Shown here: positions 40,433-50,331 of the stretch, in pieces
Layout of the letters: the number at the start of each line of letters is the position of its first letter
Numbering within the stretch: position 1 is the first letter of the stretch
Source of the DNA: an uncultured Candidatus Melainabacteria bacterium
Lineage (GTDB): Bacteria; Cyanobacteriota; Vampirovibrionia; Gastranaerophilales; Gastranaerophilaceae
Direction: 5' to 3'
NCBI GenBank assembly: GCA_934728585.1
Contig: CAKVDZ010000001.1
Location: forward strand, 219,285-283,284
Length of the DNA stretch: 64,000 bases
Notes under the pieces: generated by a model
Database searches by the model: none
Told to the model about the DNA's origin: nothing
Seen by the model: the letters and a program-made list of their open reading frames with translations, nothing else
Position numbers and translations under genes: made by a program

Positions 40433-41461
40433 AAAAGAAGTCTTTTTACAGGTAAAGAAGTTAAAATCGGTGAAGGAAACGATAATATTATCATGGCAAT
40501 TGAGTCAAGTTGCGACGAAACAGCTTGCGCTATTGTCAAAAATGGTAGAGAAGTCATCTCAAATGTCGTAGCTTCACAAATTAAAACTCACGAAAAATAT
40601 GGTGGTGTAATCCCAGAAGTTGCAGCAAGAGAACACTTAGAAACAATTAATTACGTTATACAAGAGGCTTTTGAGCAAGCTAATCTTACACCAGATAAAA
40701 TTGACGCATTTGCTGGTACAGTAGGTCCAGGGCTTGTTGGTTGCTTGCTTGTAGGCCTAAATGCAGCAAAAACATTAGCACTAATTTATGACAAACCATT
40801 TATCGGAATTAACCATTTGAACGGTCATATTAGCGCAAATTACTTAAATACAGACATAAAACCACCTTTTATTGCGTTGCTAGTTAGCGGTGGTCATACC
40901 CAAATTATTAATGTTAAATCAAATTCTGAAACAGAAATTATGGGTGAAACTATTGATGACGCTGTTGGAGAGGCTTATGACAAGGTTGCAAGACTTATGG
41001 GACTACCTTATCCAGGAGGCGCAACTCTTGATAAATTGGCAAAAACAGGAAATAAAGATGCGTTTAAACTTCCAGAAGCAAAAGTTGATGGATACAATTT
41101 TAGTTTTAGCGGATTAAAAACTGCTGTATTGCGTTTGGTTAAATCTTTTGACGGAAAAGAATTACCAATAAACGACATTTGCGCGTCTTTCCAAGAATGC
41201 GTAAGTTCAACTTTAGTTAAAAAGGTTAAAAAAGCACTTGATGAAACAGGTTACAAACAAGCAGTTATTGCTGGTGGCGTTGCCGCAAACAGCGAAATAA
41301 GAAGAAAAATGTTTGAACTTGAAAAAGACGGAATAAAAGTAAACGCCCCTGAAATGAAATTCTGCACAGACAATGCTGCTATGGTTGCGTCTTGCGCTTA
41401 TTTCTTCACAAACAGCTACGATGATATAAATACAGAAGTTTTTTCAAGGGTGAAAAAATAA
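40427..41461 (+). CDS. tsaD: tRNA t6A synthesis protein TsaD
   Basis: This 344-aa protein belongs to the Kae1/TsaD family: IMAIESSCDETACAIV, GGVIPEVAAREHLE, AFAGTVGPGLVGCLLVG, the metal-binding INHLNGHISANYL, LLVSGGHTQII, and GGVAANSEIRRKM. It threonylcarbamoylates A37 of ANN-decoding tRNAs with TsaB/E. It starts inside the shared palindrome. The AsmA-like gene follows by 12 bp with its own binding site AAAGGAT. Confidence 0.95.
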   Translation: MNKRSLFTGKEVKIGEGNDNIIMAIESSCDETACAIVKNGREVISNVVASQIKTHEKYGGVIPEVAAREHLETINYVIQEAFEQANLTPDKIDAFAGTVGPGLVGCLLVGLNAAKTLALIYDKPFIGINHLNGHISANYLNTDIKPPFIALLVSGGHTQIINVKSNSETEIMGETIDDAVGEAYDKVARLMGLPYPGGATLDKLAKTGNKDAFKLPEAKVDGYNFSFSGLKTAVLRLVKSFDGKELPINDICASFQECVSSTLVKKVKKALDETGYKQAVIAGGVAANSEIRRKMFELEKDGIKVNAPEMKFCTDNAAMVASCAYFFTNSYDDINTEVFSRVKK

Positions 41462-41473
41462 AGGATATTTTAT

Positions 41474-44400
41474 ATGAAAGCGTTGAAAATAACATCAATT
41501 ATTGTTTGTGGCTTGTTAGCAATTGTTTATTTATTGTTTTTACTTGCAGTTCCTGCTTTTGTAAAACTTGATGATTACACTTATGAACTAAAAGACAATA
41601 ACAACGCAAATCAAGGTTTGATACTTAAAGCTGAAAAAATCAGAGTTTCTACAACTTGGAATTTATCAGTTGGCTTAAAAATTGGTCAAATAAATGCTTT
41701 TTATCAAAATGGAGATAAATTCGCACAAGTTGATAATTTAGATGTAACCGTTTCTATTCCGTATTTATTAGTAAAAAGAATAAAACTAGACAGAATTGCT
41801 TTAGATAAGGTTATAGCAAGACTTGGAGTAGAAAAAGACGGTACTTTTTCTATAGAAAAATTTATTCCAACAAACGAAAATCAAAACGAAACTCAAAGCG
41901 CAACTGCATTACCTTACGGCTTAGAATTTTCTGAAAATATGCCTAACATTATAGCAAAAAAATATTCTCTAACATTTATTGATAAGACAACAAACAAGTT
42001 TTACAAAGTAAAAGGGGAAGATTTCAAAATTTCTGATTTTAATTTGAACAAAAAAATCAGATTTAAAGCCATAGGTAAGGTTATACTTGATGATAGAGAA
42101 CAAATTAACTATGATTTAGATTTACTATCAAACATAATGCCTGATTTTACAGCAAAATCAACTCAAAGCGAGGAAAACAATGAAAGAGTTAACATAATCA
42201 CTTTATTTAAAAACTTATACAAACTAAACTTCACAGCAAATGTGCTTGCAAAAGTGAAATTAGACGGTTCATTTAACGATTTAAAGACTTACGGTAAAGT
42301 TAATATTTCTAACTTGTCTGCAAAAATTCAAGATAAACAACTCCCTGCAAGTTCTCTAAATCTTGAAATGGACGGAAACAATATAAAAATAAACTCAGAA
42401 CTTCATACTGGAGTTGAAGATATTGCTAAAATTAATGGTTATTTTAAATACGGAAAACATCAGTACATCGATTTGAGCGTACAAAGTAACAAATTAGAAT
42501 TAAAAAGTATTTTTGCACTTGTTAACGCAACTTTGCCACTATGCGGAATTAATGATATCAATGGTATTCAAGCAAATGGTAAAATTAACGCTAATTTCAA
42601 TGTTAAAAGTGATTTCAAAACTATAAATTCAAGTGGTTACTTAAAAGTTAGCGATGCGAACATATATTATAATATTTTTAATGTTGCGCTTAAAAATATT
42701 AACGCAGATATTGATTTTTCATCAAATCAAATCGACATCAGACAGGCAACAGCAAACTTTAACGGCGCACCTGTTTCATTAAAAGGCGCAATAAATTCAA
42801 ACGCGTACGCAAATTTAACTATTCTTGCAGATAGAATTCCAGTAAAAGCTGGCATTTTGGCGCTTGGACAAATCAAACTCTTAGATGAAAACAACATAAA
42901 ATCAGGTTTAATCACACTTAATGGAACAATAAAAGGGAAACTCGATACTGTAAAACCTCAAATTGACGTAAACATAAGCAATTTAAACCTTTACAACAAA
43001 CCAAATAAAGCAACCGTGATTTTACCTAATGCAAAAATTGACGCGCAAACAAATGGTGTAAAAATTAACGGAATAGGTACTATTTCTGGATTAAAAGTAA
43101 TTATCAAAGGTTTGCCAACATTTTCTATTCCAAACTCTAAAATTAGTTTTAACGAAAAGGATATAAAGTTTGATAATGTTTATGTAAATCTAAACAACTC
43201 TAGAGTAAATGTTTTGGGACATATTTTTGATTATGCTAGTCCAAAAATCAATATTGACATAACTCTTGCAGGGAAACTTGGAGCTAACGATTTAAAAAAT
43301 TCTCTAGACAAGAGCATCAGAAACACCGTCAAAGCAACAGGTAGATTACCTATAGCATTTTTTATTACAGGTAATGACAAGGTTCAATACATCAAAGGAC
43401 AAATTTTAGCAAACAACACAAACCACCTTTCAATCGTTGATATTAACTCACTAAATGGTAAAACTTCACTTATTAATACATCTTTAAAAATTGAAAACAA
43501 TTCTTTAAAAATTGATGATATCAGTATAAATGCACTTTCAACAAACAGAGGACTAAGCGACAATTTCAGCAATAATTTAAGCGGTTCAACAAAAGTTCTT
43601 GCAATAAAAGGACTTATAAATAACTTATCATCAAAAGTACAACAAATATCTTCATTAAACATCTCAATACCATCTCAGATTGCAATTTCAATCCCTGGAT
43701 TTTCTGGTTCAAAAGTTCAAGTAAAGGGTGACATAAATGTTACTGGGACAACTGCAAGTCCAACAATAACAGGTATGATAAACATTCCAGCACTTAGAAT
43801 TCCAACACTAGATGTTAACGGTAAAAATTTAACTGTTAACGCAACCAAAAATGTTATAGACGTATACTGCGGACAATTGAATGTCGCTGATTCTGCATTA
43901 AACATTGTTGCGACAATGAATAGCAACCTAAACAAAGGAATTTATATTCGTTCTATGGAATTTAATGCCACAAACTTGAACGCTGATTCTATGATGCAAA
44001 CAATAGCAAAACTTCCTCAAAGTGAAATTGCTCCAGGGACAAATGCTGGAATTACAATTGCAAACGGCAAATCAAAAATCGATAGAATTCAGTCTGGAAC
44101 AATTATTGCAACAAATATCACATCTAATTTCAATTTGCACAACAATTTATGCAAAATCTATAATATTGAAGGTATTGCTTATGGTGGAAAAATTGTCGGA
44201 AATGTTGACTATAATTTACTTTATTCAAGTACAAAAATAAATATGCAAGGTAGAAATTTATCCGCCTTAACTGCGTCATACGCAACAACTGGCATAAAAA
44301 ATCTAATGCAAGGTTCGCTTGATTTTGACGCAAACAATATCACGGCAAGAGGTTTAACCGATGTCCAAATAATACAAAGTTTGAGAGGTGATATAAACTT

Positions 44401-45172
44401 CCTTGTTTCAAACGGTCAAATGGGTACTTTGGGTAAACTTGAAAATCTATTGTATGCGCAAAACATTTTGGCTAACAATATCTTAAAAACAACTATGGGT
44501 GCTGTAGTTGGCGCAGTAAAGGTTAAAAAAACTGGTGACTTTAAATACATAAAAGGAGTTGTAAAACTTTCTAATGGCTGGGCTAATTTAGAAAAAATTC
44601 AAACCTCTGGTCCTGCTATGAGTATGTACATAAAAGGCAGATATAACATTTTAAACAATTACGCAAGTTTGATTATTTTAGGCAGATTATCAAATGAGGT
44701 TGTTGACGTTCTTGGACCTATTGGTAACTTCTCTGTTAACAGCTTAATCGCATCAATTCCTAAAATTGGACAAGTTACATCATCTTTAATTAACCAAATG
44801 ACAACCAATCCAAGTGGTGAAAATCTTGCACTACTTCCTCAACTTTCACCGAGTCAAAGTAATACAAAAGAATTTAAAGCTGCAATTGAGGGTCGTGTTG
44901 ATTCAACAAGTGCTGTAAAATATTTCAAATGGTTAGCAACTCCAAAAGCTAATACAAATCAAACAACAACCACTGGTGGCACAAACACAACAACACCTAC
45001 TCAAAACGCACAACAACAAGCTCAACAAGCTGTTCAAAATGTCTTGAATAAAGTTATAAAAGTTCCACCAACTCAATCTCAACCAACACAAACAACAACA
45101 CCAACTTCTTCACCAATGAATAATAATGGTGTTGCAGATTTCATTAATAAACTTCCAAACTTAAGTAATTAA
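41474..45172 (+). CDS. AsmA/TamB-like envelope protein
   Basis: This 1232-aa protein has an N-terminal membrane anchor (IIVCGLLAIVYLLFLLAVPAF) and a huge repetitive beta-rich periplasmic part in which sections resemble AsmA (VDNLDVTVSIPYLLVKRI, DGTFSIEKF) and AsmA_2/TamB tails (GSLDFDANNITARG, ANLEKIQTSGPAMSMYIKGR, LGPIGNFSVN). It ends in a Gln/Thr/Pro-rich tail. Family members bridge the envelope and move phospholipids to the outer membrane. The gene sits between tsaD and skp. Confidence 0.7.
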   Translation: MKALKITSIIVCGLLAIVYLLFLLAVPAFVKLDDYTYELKDNNNANQGLILKAEKIRVSTTWNLSVGLKIGQINAFYQNGDKFAQVDNLDVTVSIPYLLVKRIKLDRIALDKVIARLGVEKDGTFSIEKFIPTNENQNETQSATALPYGLEFSENMPNIIAKKYSLTFIDKTTNKFYKVKGEDFKISDFNLNKKIRFKAIGKVILDDREQINYDLDLLSNIMPDFTAKSTQSEENNERVNIITLFKNLYKLNFTANVLAKVKLDGSFNDLKTYGKVNISNLSAKIQDKQLPASSLNLEMDGNNIKINSELHTGVEDIAKINGYFKYGKHQYIDLSVQSNKLELKSIFALVNATLPLCGINDINGIQANGKINANFNVKSDFKTINSSGYLKVSDANIYYNIFNVALKNINADIDFSSNQIDIRQATANFNGAPVSLKGAINSNAYANLTILADRIPVKAGILALGQIKLLDENNIKSGLITLNGTIKGKLDTVKPQIDVNISNLNLYNKPNKATVILPNAKIDAQTNGVKINGIGTISGLKVIIKGLPTFSIPNSKISFNEKDIKFDNVYVNLNNSRVNVLGHIFDYASPKINIDITLAGKLGANDLKNSLDKSIRNTVKATGRLPIAFFITGNDKVQYIKGQILANNTNHLSIVDINSLNGKTSLINTSLKIENNSLKIDDISINALSTNRGLSDNFSNNLSGSTKVLAIKGLINNLSSKVQQISSLNISIPSQIAISIPGFSGSKVQVKGDINVTGTTASPTITGMINIPALRIPTLDVNGKNLTVNATKNVIDVYCGQLNVADSALNIVATMNSNLNKGIYIRSMEFNATNLNADSMMQTIAKLPQSEIAPGTNAGITIANGKSKIDRIQSGTIIATNITSNFNLHNNLCKIYNIEGIAYGGKIVGNVDYNLLYSSTKINMQGRNLSALTASYATTGIKNLMQGSLDFDANNITARGLTDVQIIQSLRGDINFLVSNGQMGTLGKLENLLYAQNILANNILKTTMGAVVGAVKVKKTGDFKYIKGVVKLSNGWANLEKIQTSGPAMSMYIKGRYNILNNYASLIILGRLSNEVVDVLGPIGNFSVNSLIASIPKIGQVTSSLINQMTTNPSGENLALLPQLSPSQSNTKEFKAAIEGRVDSTSAVKYFKWLATPKANTNQTTTTGGTNTTTPTQNAQQQAQQAVQNVLNKVIKVPPTQSQPTQTTTPTSSPMNNNGVADFINKLPNLSN

Positions 45173-45263
45173 GCCTATTTTTTTAGCCAGTTAAACTATT
45201 TAACATATTGGACTTTTATGTTTTTTTATATTAGAATTACTTTAAAACAAAAGGAGAGTATTA

Positions 45264-45725
45264 ATGAACAAAAAATTTATCAGCATCGCACTTTTGGCGT
45301 TTGTATTAGGTATAAGCACTAGCAATTTCGCTATGTCAGGTGTTCCTGCAAGTTACAAGGTTGCAGTTGTAGATGTACAAAAAGTTGTAACATCTTCAAA
45401 GCAAGTTGCGACTTTGAAAAACGAACAAACAAAAAAAATGGAAGAAATCAAAAATATGGTAAATAAAGCTCAAGCTGATATTTCCAAAGAAACTGATAAC
45501 AAGAAAAAAGAAGCATTAATCAAAAAATATGAAAACGATATAGCTTATGTAAAAAATACAAATGATAAAAATTATGCAAAAAAATTAGCAGAAATAGACA
45601 AATCTATTTCTAAAACAATCCAAACTGAATCTAAAAAAGCTGGTTATGATTTAGTTTTGGCTAAAGGTGTTGTTCTATATGGTGGAACTGACATCACTGA
45701 TTCAATATCAAAAATAGTAAAATAA
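45264..45725 (+). CDS. OmpH/Skp-type periplasmic chaperone
   Basis: This 153-aa protein has a signal peptide (FISIALLAFVLGISTSNFAM), then YKVAVVDVQKVVTSSKQ at the start of the mature form, a long helical coiled coil (residues about 45-120, EIKNMVNKAQADISKE) and the C-terminal strand KAGYDLVLAKGVVLYGG. This is the Skp jellyfish shape. It likely helps barrel proteins cross the periplasm, consistent with an outer membrane. Confidence 0.8.
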   Translation: MNKKFISIALLAFVLGISTSNFAMSGVPASYKVAVVDVQKVVTSSKQVATLKNEQTKKMEEIKNMVNKAQADISKETDNKKKEALIKKYENDIAYVKNTNDKNYAKKLAEIDKSISKTIQTESKKAGYDLVLAKGVVLYGGTDITDSISKIVK

Positions 45726-45747
45726 CGGTAAATGAAAAGGATTAAAA

Positions 45748-46683
45748 ATGAACAAGTACAAATTGTTAACTCGTGCCGATTTAGACGGTATTATGTCAGC
45801 AACTCTATTGAAAAAATTTGGACTTATTGACGAAATTCAATTTTGTCACCCAAAAGATGTTCAAGATGGTAAAATTGAAGTAACTGATAATGACATTATT
45901 ACAAATTTACCATATCACGAAAATGCTCACTTCGTTTTCGACCACCACTTTTCTGAAGACGTAAGAGCTTACAATAGAAAATCAAACCACATAATTAACC
46001 CAGTAGCAAAATCAGCAACAAGAGTTATTTATGAATACTTTGGTGGCGCTGACAAATTCCCTAAAGAATGGTCAGATATGCTTGATGCAGTTGATAAAGC
46101 TGATTCTGGTAATGTTACAGAAGATGAAATCAAAAATCCAAAAGGCTGGCTAATGTTAAACTATCTTCTTGATCCAAGAACAGGTTTAGGTAGATATGAC
46201 AGCCGTTTTAGACTTAAAAACTTTGATTTTATGAGATATGTAATTGATATTATTCAATCAACTTCTGACATTGAAGAAATTCTTGACGCTCCAGACATCA
46301 AGGCTAGAGTTGATTTCTACAGATTAGAACAAGAAGAATTTGTAAAACAGCTTAAACGTTGTTCTTCAGTTCATGATAATGTTGTTCTTGTTAACTACAA
46401 AGACGAAGATCAAATCCACGTAGGAAACAGATTTATGGTTTACGCTCTATTCCCAGAATGTAATGTTTCTATCCACAAAATTATGGGTAACGACGGAACA
46501 AGAACAGTATTCGCAGTTGGTAAATCTGTATTAAATAGAACATCTCAATTAAATATTGCTGAGCTAATGGCAGAACACGGTGGTGGCGGACACAGAAACG
46601 CTGGTACTTGCCAAGTTCCTCACGCTCAAGCTGATGCAGTTCTTAAAGATATTATCAGCAAGATTAACACTTATGTTCATTAA
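45748..46683 (+). CDS. DHH-family phosphoesterase
   Basis: This 311-aa protein carries LLTRADLDGIMSATLLK (DxD metal motif), HFVFDHHFSED (the DHH motif) and AVDKADSGNV, and ends with a DHHA1-type motif EHGGGGHRNAGTCQVP. Nano-RNase, c-di-AMP/pAp or polyphosphate substrates are known in the superfamily, and I cannot choose. It follows the skp gene by 22 bp with binding site AAAGGAT. Confidence 0.8.
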   Translation: MNKYKLLTRADLDGIMSATLLKKFGLIDEIQFCHPKDVQDGKIEVTDNDIITNLPYHENAHFVFDHHFSEDVRAYNRKSNHIINPVAKSATRVIYEYFGGADKFPKEWSDMLDAVDKADSGNVTEDEIKNPKGWLMLNYLLDPRTGLGRYDSRFRLKNFDFMRYVIDIIQSTSDIEEILDAPDIKARVDFYRLEQEEFVKQLKRCSSVHDNVVLVNYKDEDQIHVGNRFMVYALFPECNVSIHKIMGNDGTRTVFAVGKSVLNRTSQLNIAELMAEHGGGGHRNAGTCQVPHAQADAVLKDIISKINTYVH

Positions 46684-46712
46684 TTTGTCATAAAATACAA
46701 ATAAAATCATAA

Positions 46713-46747
46713 AATAGGCGCCATTGGTAGAACCAACGGCGCCTATT
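46713..46747. terminator. Bidirectional terminator between DHH and gatA genes
   Basis: AATAGGCGCC and GGCGCCTATT with inner TTGGT/ACCAA and loop AGA make a 15-bp stem with a single mismatch. Confidence 0.75.
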
Positions 46748-46770
46748 AAATTATTCAAAACAATCACAAA

Positions 46771-48234
46771 CTAAACATTTGCAAGTTGTTTATAGAAATC
46801 GTGCTCTTGCTCAAATCTATAAGAGAAGTTAAACAAGTCTGCTTCTTTCATTTGAGGAGTTAGAATTTGTAAACCAATTGGCATACCATCTTTGTCAAAG
46901 CCAGCAGGTACACTGATACCAGGAATACCAGCTAAGTTAGCTGAAATTGTTGCAATATCTGTTAAGTACATAGCAAGTGGATCTTCTGCTCTTGCTCCAA
47001 TATCAAATGCTGTATTTGGACAAGTTGGAGAGATTAAAGCATCAACTTTTTCGAATGCTTTGTCAAAATCTTCTTTAACTAATCTTCTCATTTGTTGAGC
47101 TTTTTTGTAGTATGCATCATAGTAACCAGAAGATAGAGCGTAAGTTCCAAGCATTATTCTACGTTTAACTTCTGGACCGAAGCCCTCTGCTCTTGTTTTT
47201 GTATACATATCTAACAAGCAATCAGCATCTGCGTGTCTGTAACCGTATCTAACACCGTCAAAACGAGCTAAGTTTGAGCTACATTCAGCAGTTGCCAAGA
47301 TGTAATAAATACCGATTGAATATTTCAAACTTGGTAGAGAAACTTCTACAATTTCTGCACCTTGTTGTTTATAAGTTTCAATTGCTAAATCAATTGCTTT
47401 TCTAACATCGTCAGAAAGACCTTCGCCCATTAATTCTTTGATTACACCAATTTTTCTACCTTTAATATCATTATTTAAAGATTTTGTATAATCTTCAACA
47501 GGAATATCCAGAGAAGTAGAGTCTTTAGGGTCATGACCAGAAATAACCTGCAATAAAACTGCAGCATCTTCAACTGTTCTTGCAAAAGGACCGATTTGGT
47601 CTAAAGATGATGCAAATGCAATCAAACCATATCTTGATACACGTCCATAAGTAGGTTTCATACCAACAATACCGCAGAAGCTTGCTGGAAGACGAATACT
47701 TCCGCCTGTATCAGAACCTAATGACAAAGTTGCTTCGCATGCGGCAACTGATGCTGCAGAACCACCAGAAGAACCTCCTGGAACTTTGTCTAAATTCCAA
47801 GGATTGTGAACCTTGCCAAAAGCAGAATTTTCGTTAGATGAACCCATAGCAAACTCATCTAAATTAGCTTTTGCAACGATTGGAACTAAGTTGTTCAACA
47901 ATTTGTCTGTAATTGTTGCATTATAAGGTGATACAAAGTTTTCCAAAATTTTGCTTGAAGCTGTAGTTTTTGAACCAATTAAGTTCATATTATCTTTTAA
48001 AACAAGAGGAATACCCGCTAATAATGGTAATTCTTCCCCTTTTGCAATTTTTTCATCAACTTTTTTAGCTGTTTCTAAAGCTGTATCTTTTGTTAAAGAG
48101 TTGAAAGCTTTTACTTTGTCTTCAACTTCTCCAATTCTTTCATAAGTTGCATTTACTAATTCAACCGCTGAAATTTCTTTATTTAAAAGTGCTTTTCTTT
48201 GTTCCGATGCACTTTTTTTCAAAAGTTCGTTCAT
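46771..48234 (-). CDS. gatA: Glutamyl-tRNA(Gln)/Asp-tRNA(Asn) amidotransferase subunit A
   Basis: This 487-aa amidase-signature enzyme has the catalytic triad: Lys in LAGIPLVLKDNMNL, the cis-Ser loop GGSSGGSAASVAA and the nucleophile Ser in SDTGGSIRLPAS. It works with GatB (53128-54570) and GatC (not seen) to make Gln-tRNA(Gln), which fits the single tRNA-Gln gene here. A binding site AAGGAG and a TATAAT further up give a normal leader. Confidence 0.95.
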   Translation of the reverse strand: MNELLKKSASEQRKALLNKEISAVELVNATYERIGEVEDKVKAFNSLTKDTALETAKKVDEKIAKGEELPLLAGIPLVLKDNMNLIGSKTTASSKILENFVSPYNATITDKLLNNLVPIVAKANLDEFAMGSSNENSAFGKVHNPWNLDKVPGGSSGGSAASVAACEATLSLGSDTGGSIRLPASFCGIVGMKPTYGRVSRYGLIAFASSLDQIGPFARTVEDAAVLLQVISGHDPKDSTSLDIPVEDYTKSLNNDIKGRKIGVIKELMGEGLSDDVRKAIDLAIETYKQQGAEIVEVSLPSLKYSIGIYYILATAECSSNLARFDGVRYGYRHADADCLLDMYTKTRAEGFGPEVKRRIMLGTYALSSGYYDAYYKKAQQMRRLVKEDFDKAFEKVDALISPTCPNTAFDIGARAEDPLAMYLTDIATISANLAGIPGISVPAGFDKDGMPIGLQILTPQMKEADLFNFSYRFEQEHDFYKQLANV

Positions 48235-48280
48235 CTTTTTCTCCTTAATTCTTGATAAATCTATTATAATTCAAACAGCA

Positions 48281-48307
48281 AAAAAGCACAAATAAATTGT
48301 GCTTTTT
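48281..48307 (-). terminator. Terminator/hairpin between gatA and gene 48334-49035
   Basis: AAAAAGCACAA and TTGTGCTTTTT form a perfect 11-bp stem with loop ATAAA. It ends the minus-strand gene 48334-49035. Confidence 0.75.
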
Positions 48308-48333
48308 CTTTTATGTGCTAATTGGATTGTATC

Positions 48334-49035
48334 CTATTGTCTTACATCTAACAAACTTCCAAGCCCTACTTGCTTTGGAGGTGTTTTCTTTTCTTCAAAA
48401 TCGTTGACCCTTTTAACAATTTGAGCATGAATATCGTTTGCTTTATTTATGTAACCAGTAAGGCGCTCGTACCTACCTGTTAAACCACCAAAAGGAATTC
48501 TAAGACTGATTAATTCATCTACACTTCTGTTTATATCTGCAAGTTTTGATAACGATTCGCGCAAATTAAACGTTAAATTCAATCTTTTTGAAATATTTGC
48601 CAAAAAGTATTTTTGAAAGAAATGTTTTATACCTTGCGAAATATTTCTAAAAATTCTAGGTCGATTTCTAAACATAGAAGTAAGAATAGTTGTAAACTTT
48701 GACATAGCTCCAATATCGAAGTATTTATCGTTCAGTTCATCAAGCTCTTTTTCGATTGTAGCCTTTTTTGCTTTTAAAAATTCTAACCTTGAAGAATCTT
48801 CGATATTGATTGCTGCCAAAATTTCATCGTTGATAATCATTAAGTCCTCTTCCAATTGATTTATTTTATATTCTAACTTAAGCATTTCATTTTCAATTTT
48901 CAAATAGGCTCTGTCTTCAAGCATAGTCGAATCATATCCGTCAATTTTAAACGGACTTGTTGCTTGTTTAAATTTTTCAGGCAACGTAAACGGATTAGTA
49001 TTTGCCTCACTACTAAACTTCTTCTCTCTTTCCAT
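48334..49035 (-). CDS. Helical coiled-coil protein, unknown function
   Basis: This 233-aa protein from MEREKKFSSEANTN has a central coiled coil (ENEMLKLEYKINQLEEDLMI; FLKAKKATIEKELDELNDKY) and a C-terminal half with FRNRPRIFRNISQGIKHFFQ. There is no signal or membrane span. I place the start at 49035 because CATAAT lies exactly 6 bp before it, matching the local leaderless rule. Upstream codons to 49095 run toward the nifS terminator. Function unknown. Confidence 0.55.
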   Translation of the reverse strand: MEREKKFSSEANTNPFTLPEKFKQATSPFKIDGYDSTMLEDRAYLKIENEMLKLEYKINQLEEDLMIINDEILAAINIEDSSRLEFLKAKKATIEKELDELNDKYFDIGAMSKFTTILTSMFRNRPRIFRNISQGIKHFFQKYFLANISKRLNLTFNLRESLSKLADINRSVDELISLRIPFGGLTGRYERLTGYINKANDIHAQIVKRVNDFEEKKTPPKQVGLGSLLDVRQ

Positions 49036-49041
49036 ACTCTT

Positions 49042-49047
49042 ATTATG
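49042..49047 (-). promoter_or_regulatory. -10 box of gene 48334-49035
   Basis: CATAAT on the minus strand ends 6 bp before ATG 49035. Confidence 0.45.
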
Positions 49048-49097
49048 TACGATTTTTTTTAAATTTATACCTACATTAAGAGGATATTTTTTCATAC

Positions 49098-49127
49098 TAA
49101 AAACCCCACGCTCTAAACGTAGGGTTT
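49098..49127 (-). terminator. Terminator after nifS
   Basis: On the minus strand AAACCCTACG and CGTGGGGTTT form a stem with one mismatch around TTTAGAG, followed by TTTT. Confidence 0.7.
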
Positions 49128-49132
49128 ATTAT

Positions 49133-50329
49133 TTATTTTTTTAAATTTCTAATTGCTTCCAATTCATCTTGATAAGGTGAAATTTTATTCAACTTTTCAA
49201 TAATTTTTGGCATATGTTCAATAACATAATCAACTTCTTCTTCAGTTGTAAATCTACTTAGAGAAAATCTTATGCTACCATGAAGCGAAGTGAAAGGCAC
49301 ACCCATAGCTTTTAATACATGGCTTGGTTCTAAAGAACCAGATGTACAAGCACTACCAGAACTTGCACAAACACCAATATCACTTAAGTGTAATAAAATT
49401 AACTCGCCTTCAATATATTGAAAACCAATATTTGTAGTGTTAGGAACTCGGTTTGTTAAAGAAGTATTCAAGCGAGCATTGAATACATTTTTCAAAATAC
49501 CTGCTTCAAGTTTATCTCTTAATCTTTTAACTTCTTTAGCTTCATAATCTAAGCTTTCTTGCGCTAATTCAGCAGCTTTTCCGATACCAACAATGTATGG
49601 AACATTTTCTGTACCAGCACGTTTGCCACGTTCTTGGTGACCACCAACAATTAATGGAGATAACACTGTACCAGTTCTTACATATAAAGCTCCAATACCT
49701 TTTGGTGCATGGAATTTGTGTCCTGAAACACCTAACATATCTATTTTTGTATTTTTAACATCAATATTGATTTTTCCAGCGACTTGTACTGCATCTACGT
49801 AAACCATCGTTGACGGATTTTTCGCTTTAACAATTTCTGCAATTTCTTTAACTGGGAAAATAATACCCGTTTCGTTATTTGCCCACATTACAGAAAGCAA
49901 AGCTGTTTCCTCTGTAATTTTATCTTCTAATTCCTTGATATTTAACTCACCATTAGAATTTACACCGATATAATCAACTTTATAACCTTGTTTTTCGTAA
50001 GATTGATACAAATTCAAAACACAAGGGTGTTCAACTGCTGTTGTAATAATATGACGTTTTGTTCTATTATTTGCTAAAACACCTTTAATCGCTGTATTTG
50101 CACTTTCAGACCCACAAGAAGTAAAAATAATTTCTTTATCGCTACTTGCACCTAAAAACTCTTGCATTTGTTTTCTTGCTGTTTTTATTGCATCAGAAGA
50201 TTTCTTTGCAAAATCATACATACTTGATGGGTTTGCATACTCCTCTTTTAAATAAGGCAACATAGCCTCTAGAACTCGTTCATCGACTTTTGTTGTCGCA
50301 TTATTATCTAAATAAATCATTTTATCCAT
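49133..50329 (-). CDS. nifS: Cysteine desulfurase, NifS/IscS type
   Basis: This 398-aa PLP enzyme supplies sulfur for Fe-S clusters. Motifs are MIYLDNNATTKVDERVLEAM, TSCGSESANTAIKG, HIITTAVEHPCVLN, the PLP Lys region GVSGHKFHAPKGIGALY, and the catalytic Cys loop GVCASSGSACTSGSLEPSHV. The gene starts 2 bp after the NifU stop, so the scaffold and sulfur donor are coupled. Confidence 0.93.
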   Translation of the reverse strand: MDKMIYLDNNATTKVDERVLEAMLPYLKEEYANPSSMYDFAKKSSDAIKTARKQMQEFLGASSDKEIIFTSCGSESANTAIKGVLANNRTKRHIITTAVEHPCVLNLYQSYEKQGYKVDYIGVNSNGELNIKELEDKITEETALLSVMWANNETGIIFPVKEIAEIVKAKNPSTMVYVDAVQVAGKINIDVKNTKIDMLGVSGHKFHAPKGIGALYVRTGTVLSPLIVGGHQERGKRAGTENVPYIVGIGKAAELAQESLDYEAKEVKRLRDKLEAGILKNVFNARLNTSLTNRVPNTTNIGFQYIEGELILLHLSDIGVCASSGSACTSGSLEPSHVLKAMGVPFTSLHGSIRFSLSRFTTEEEVDYVIEHMPKIIEKLNKISPYQDELEAIRNLKK

Positions 50330-50331
50330 AT

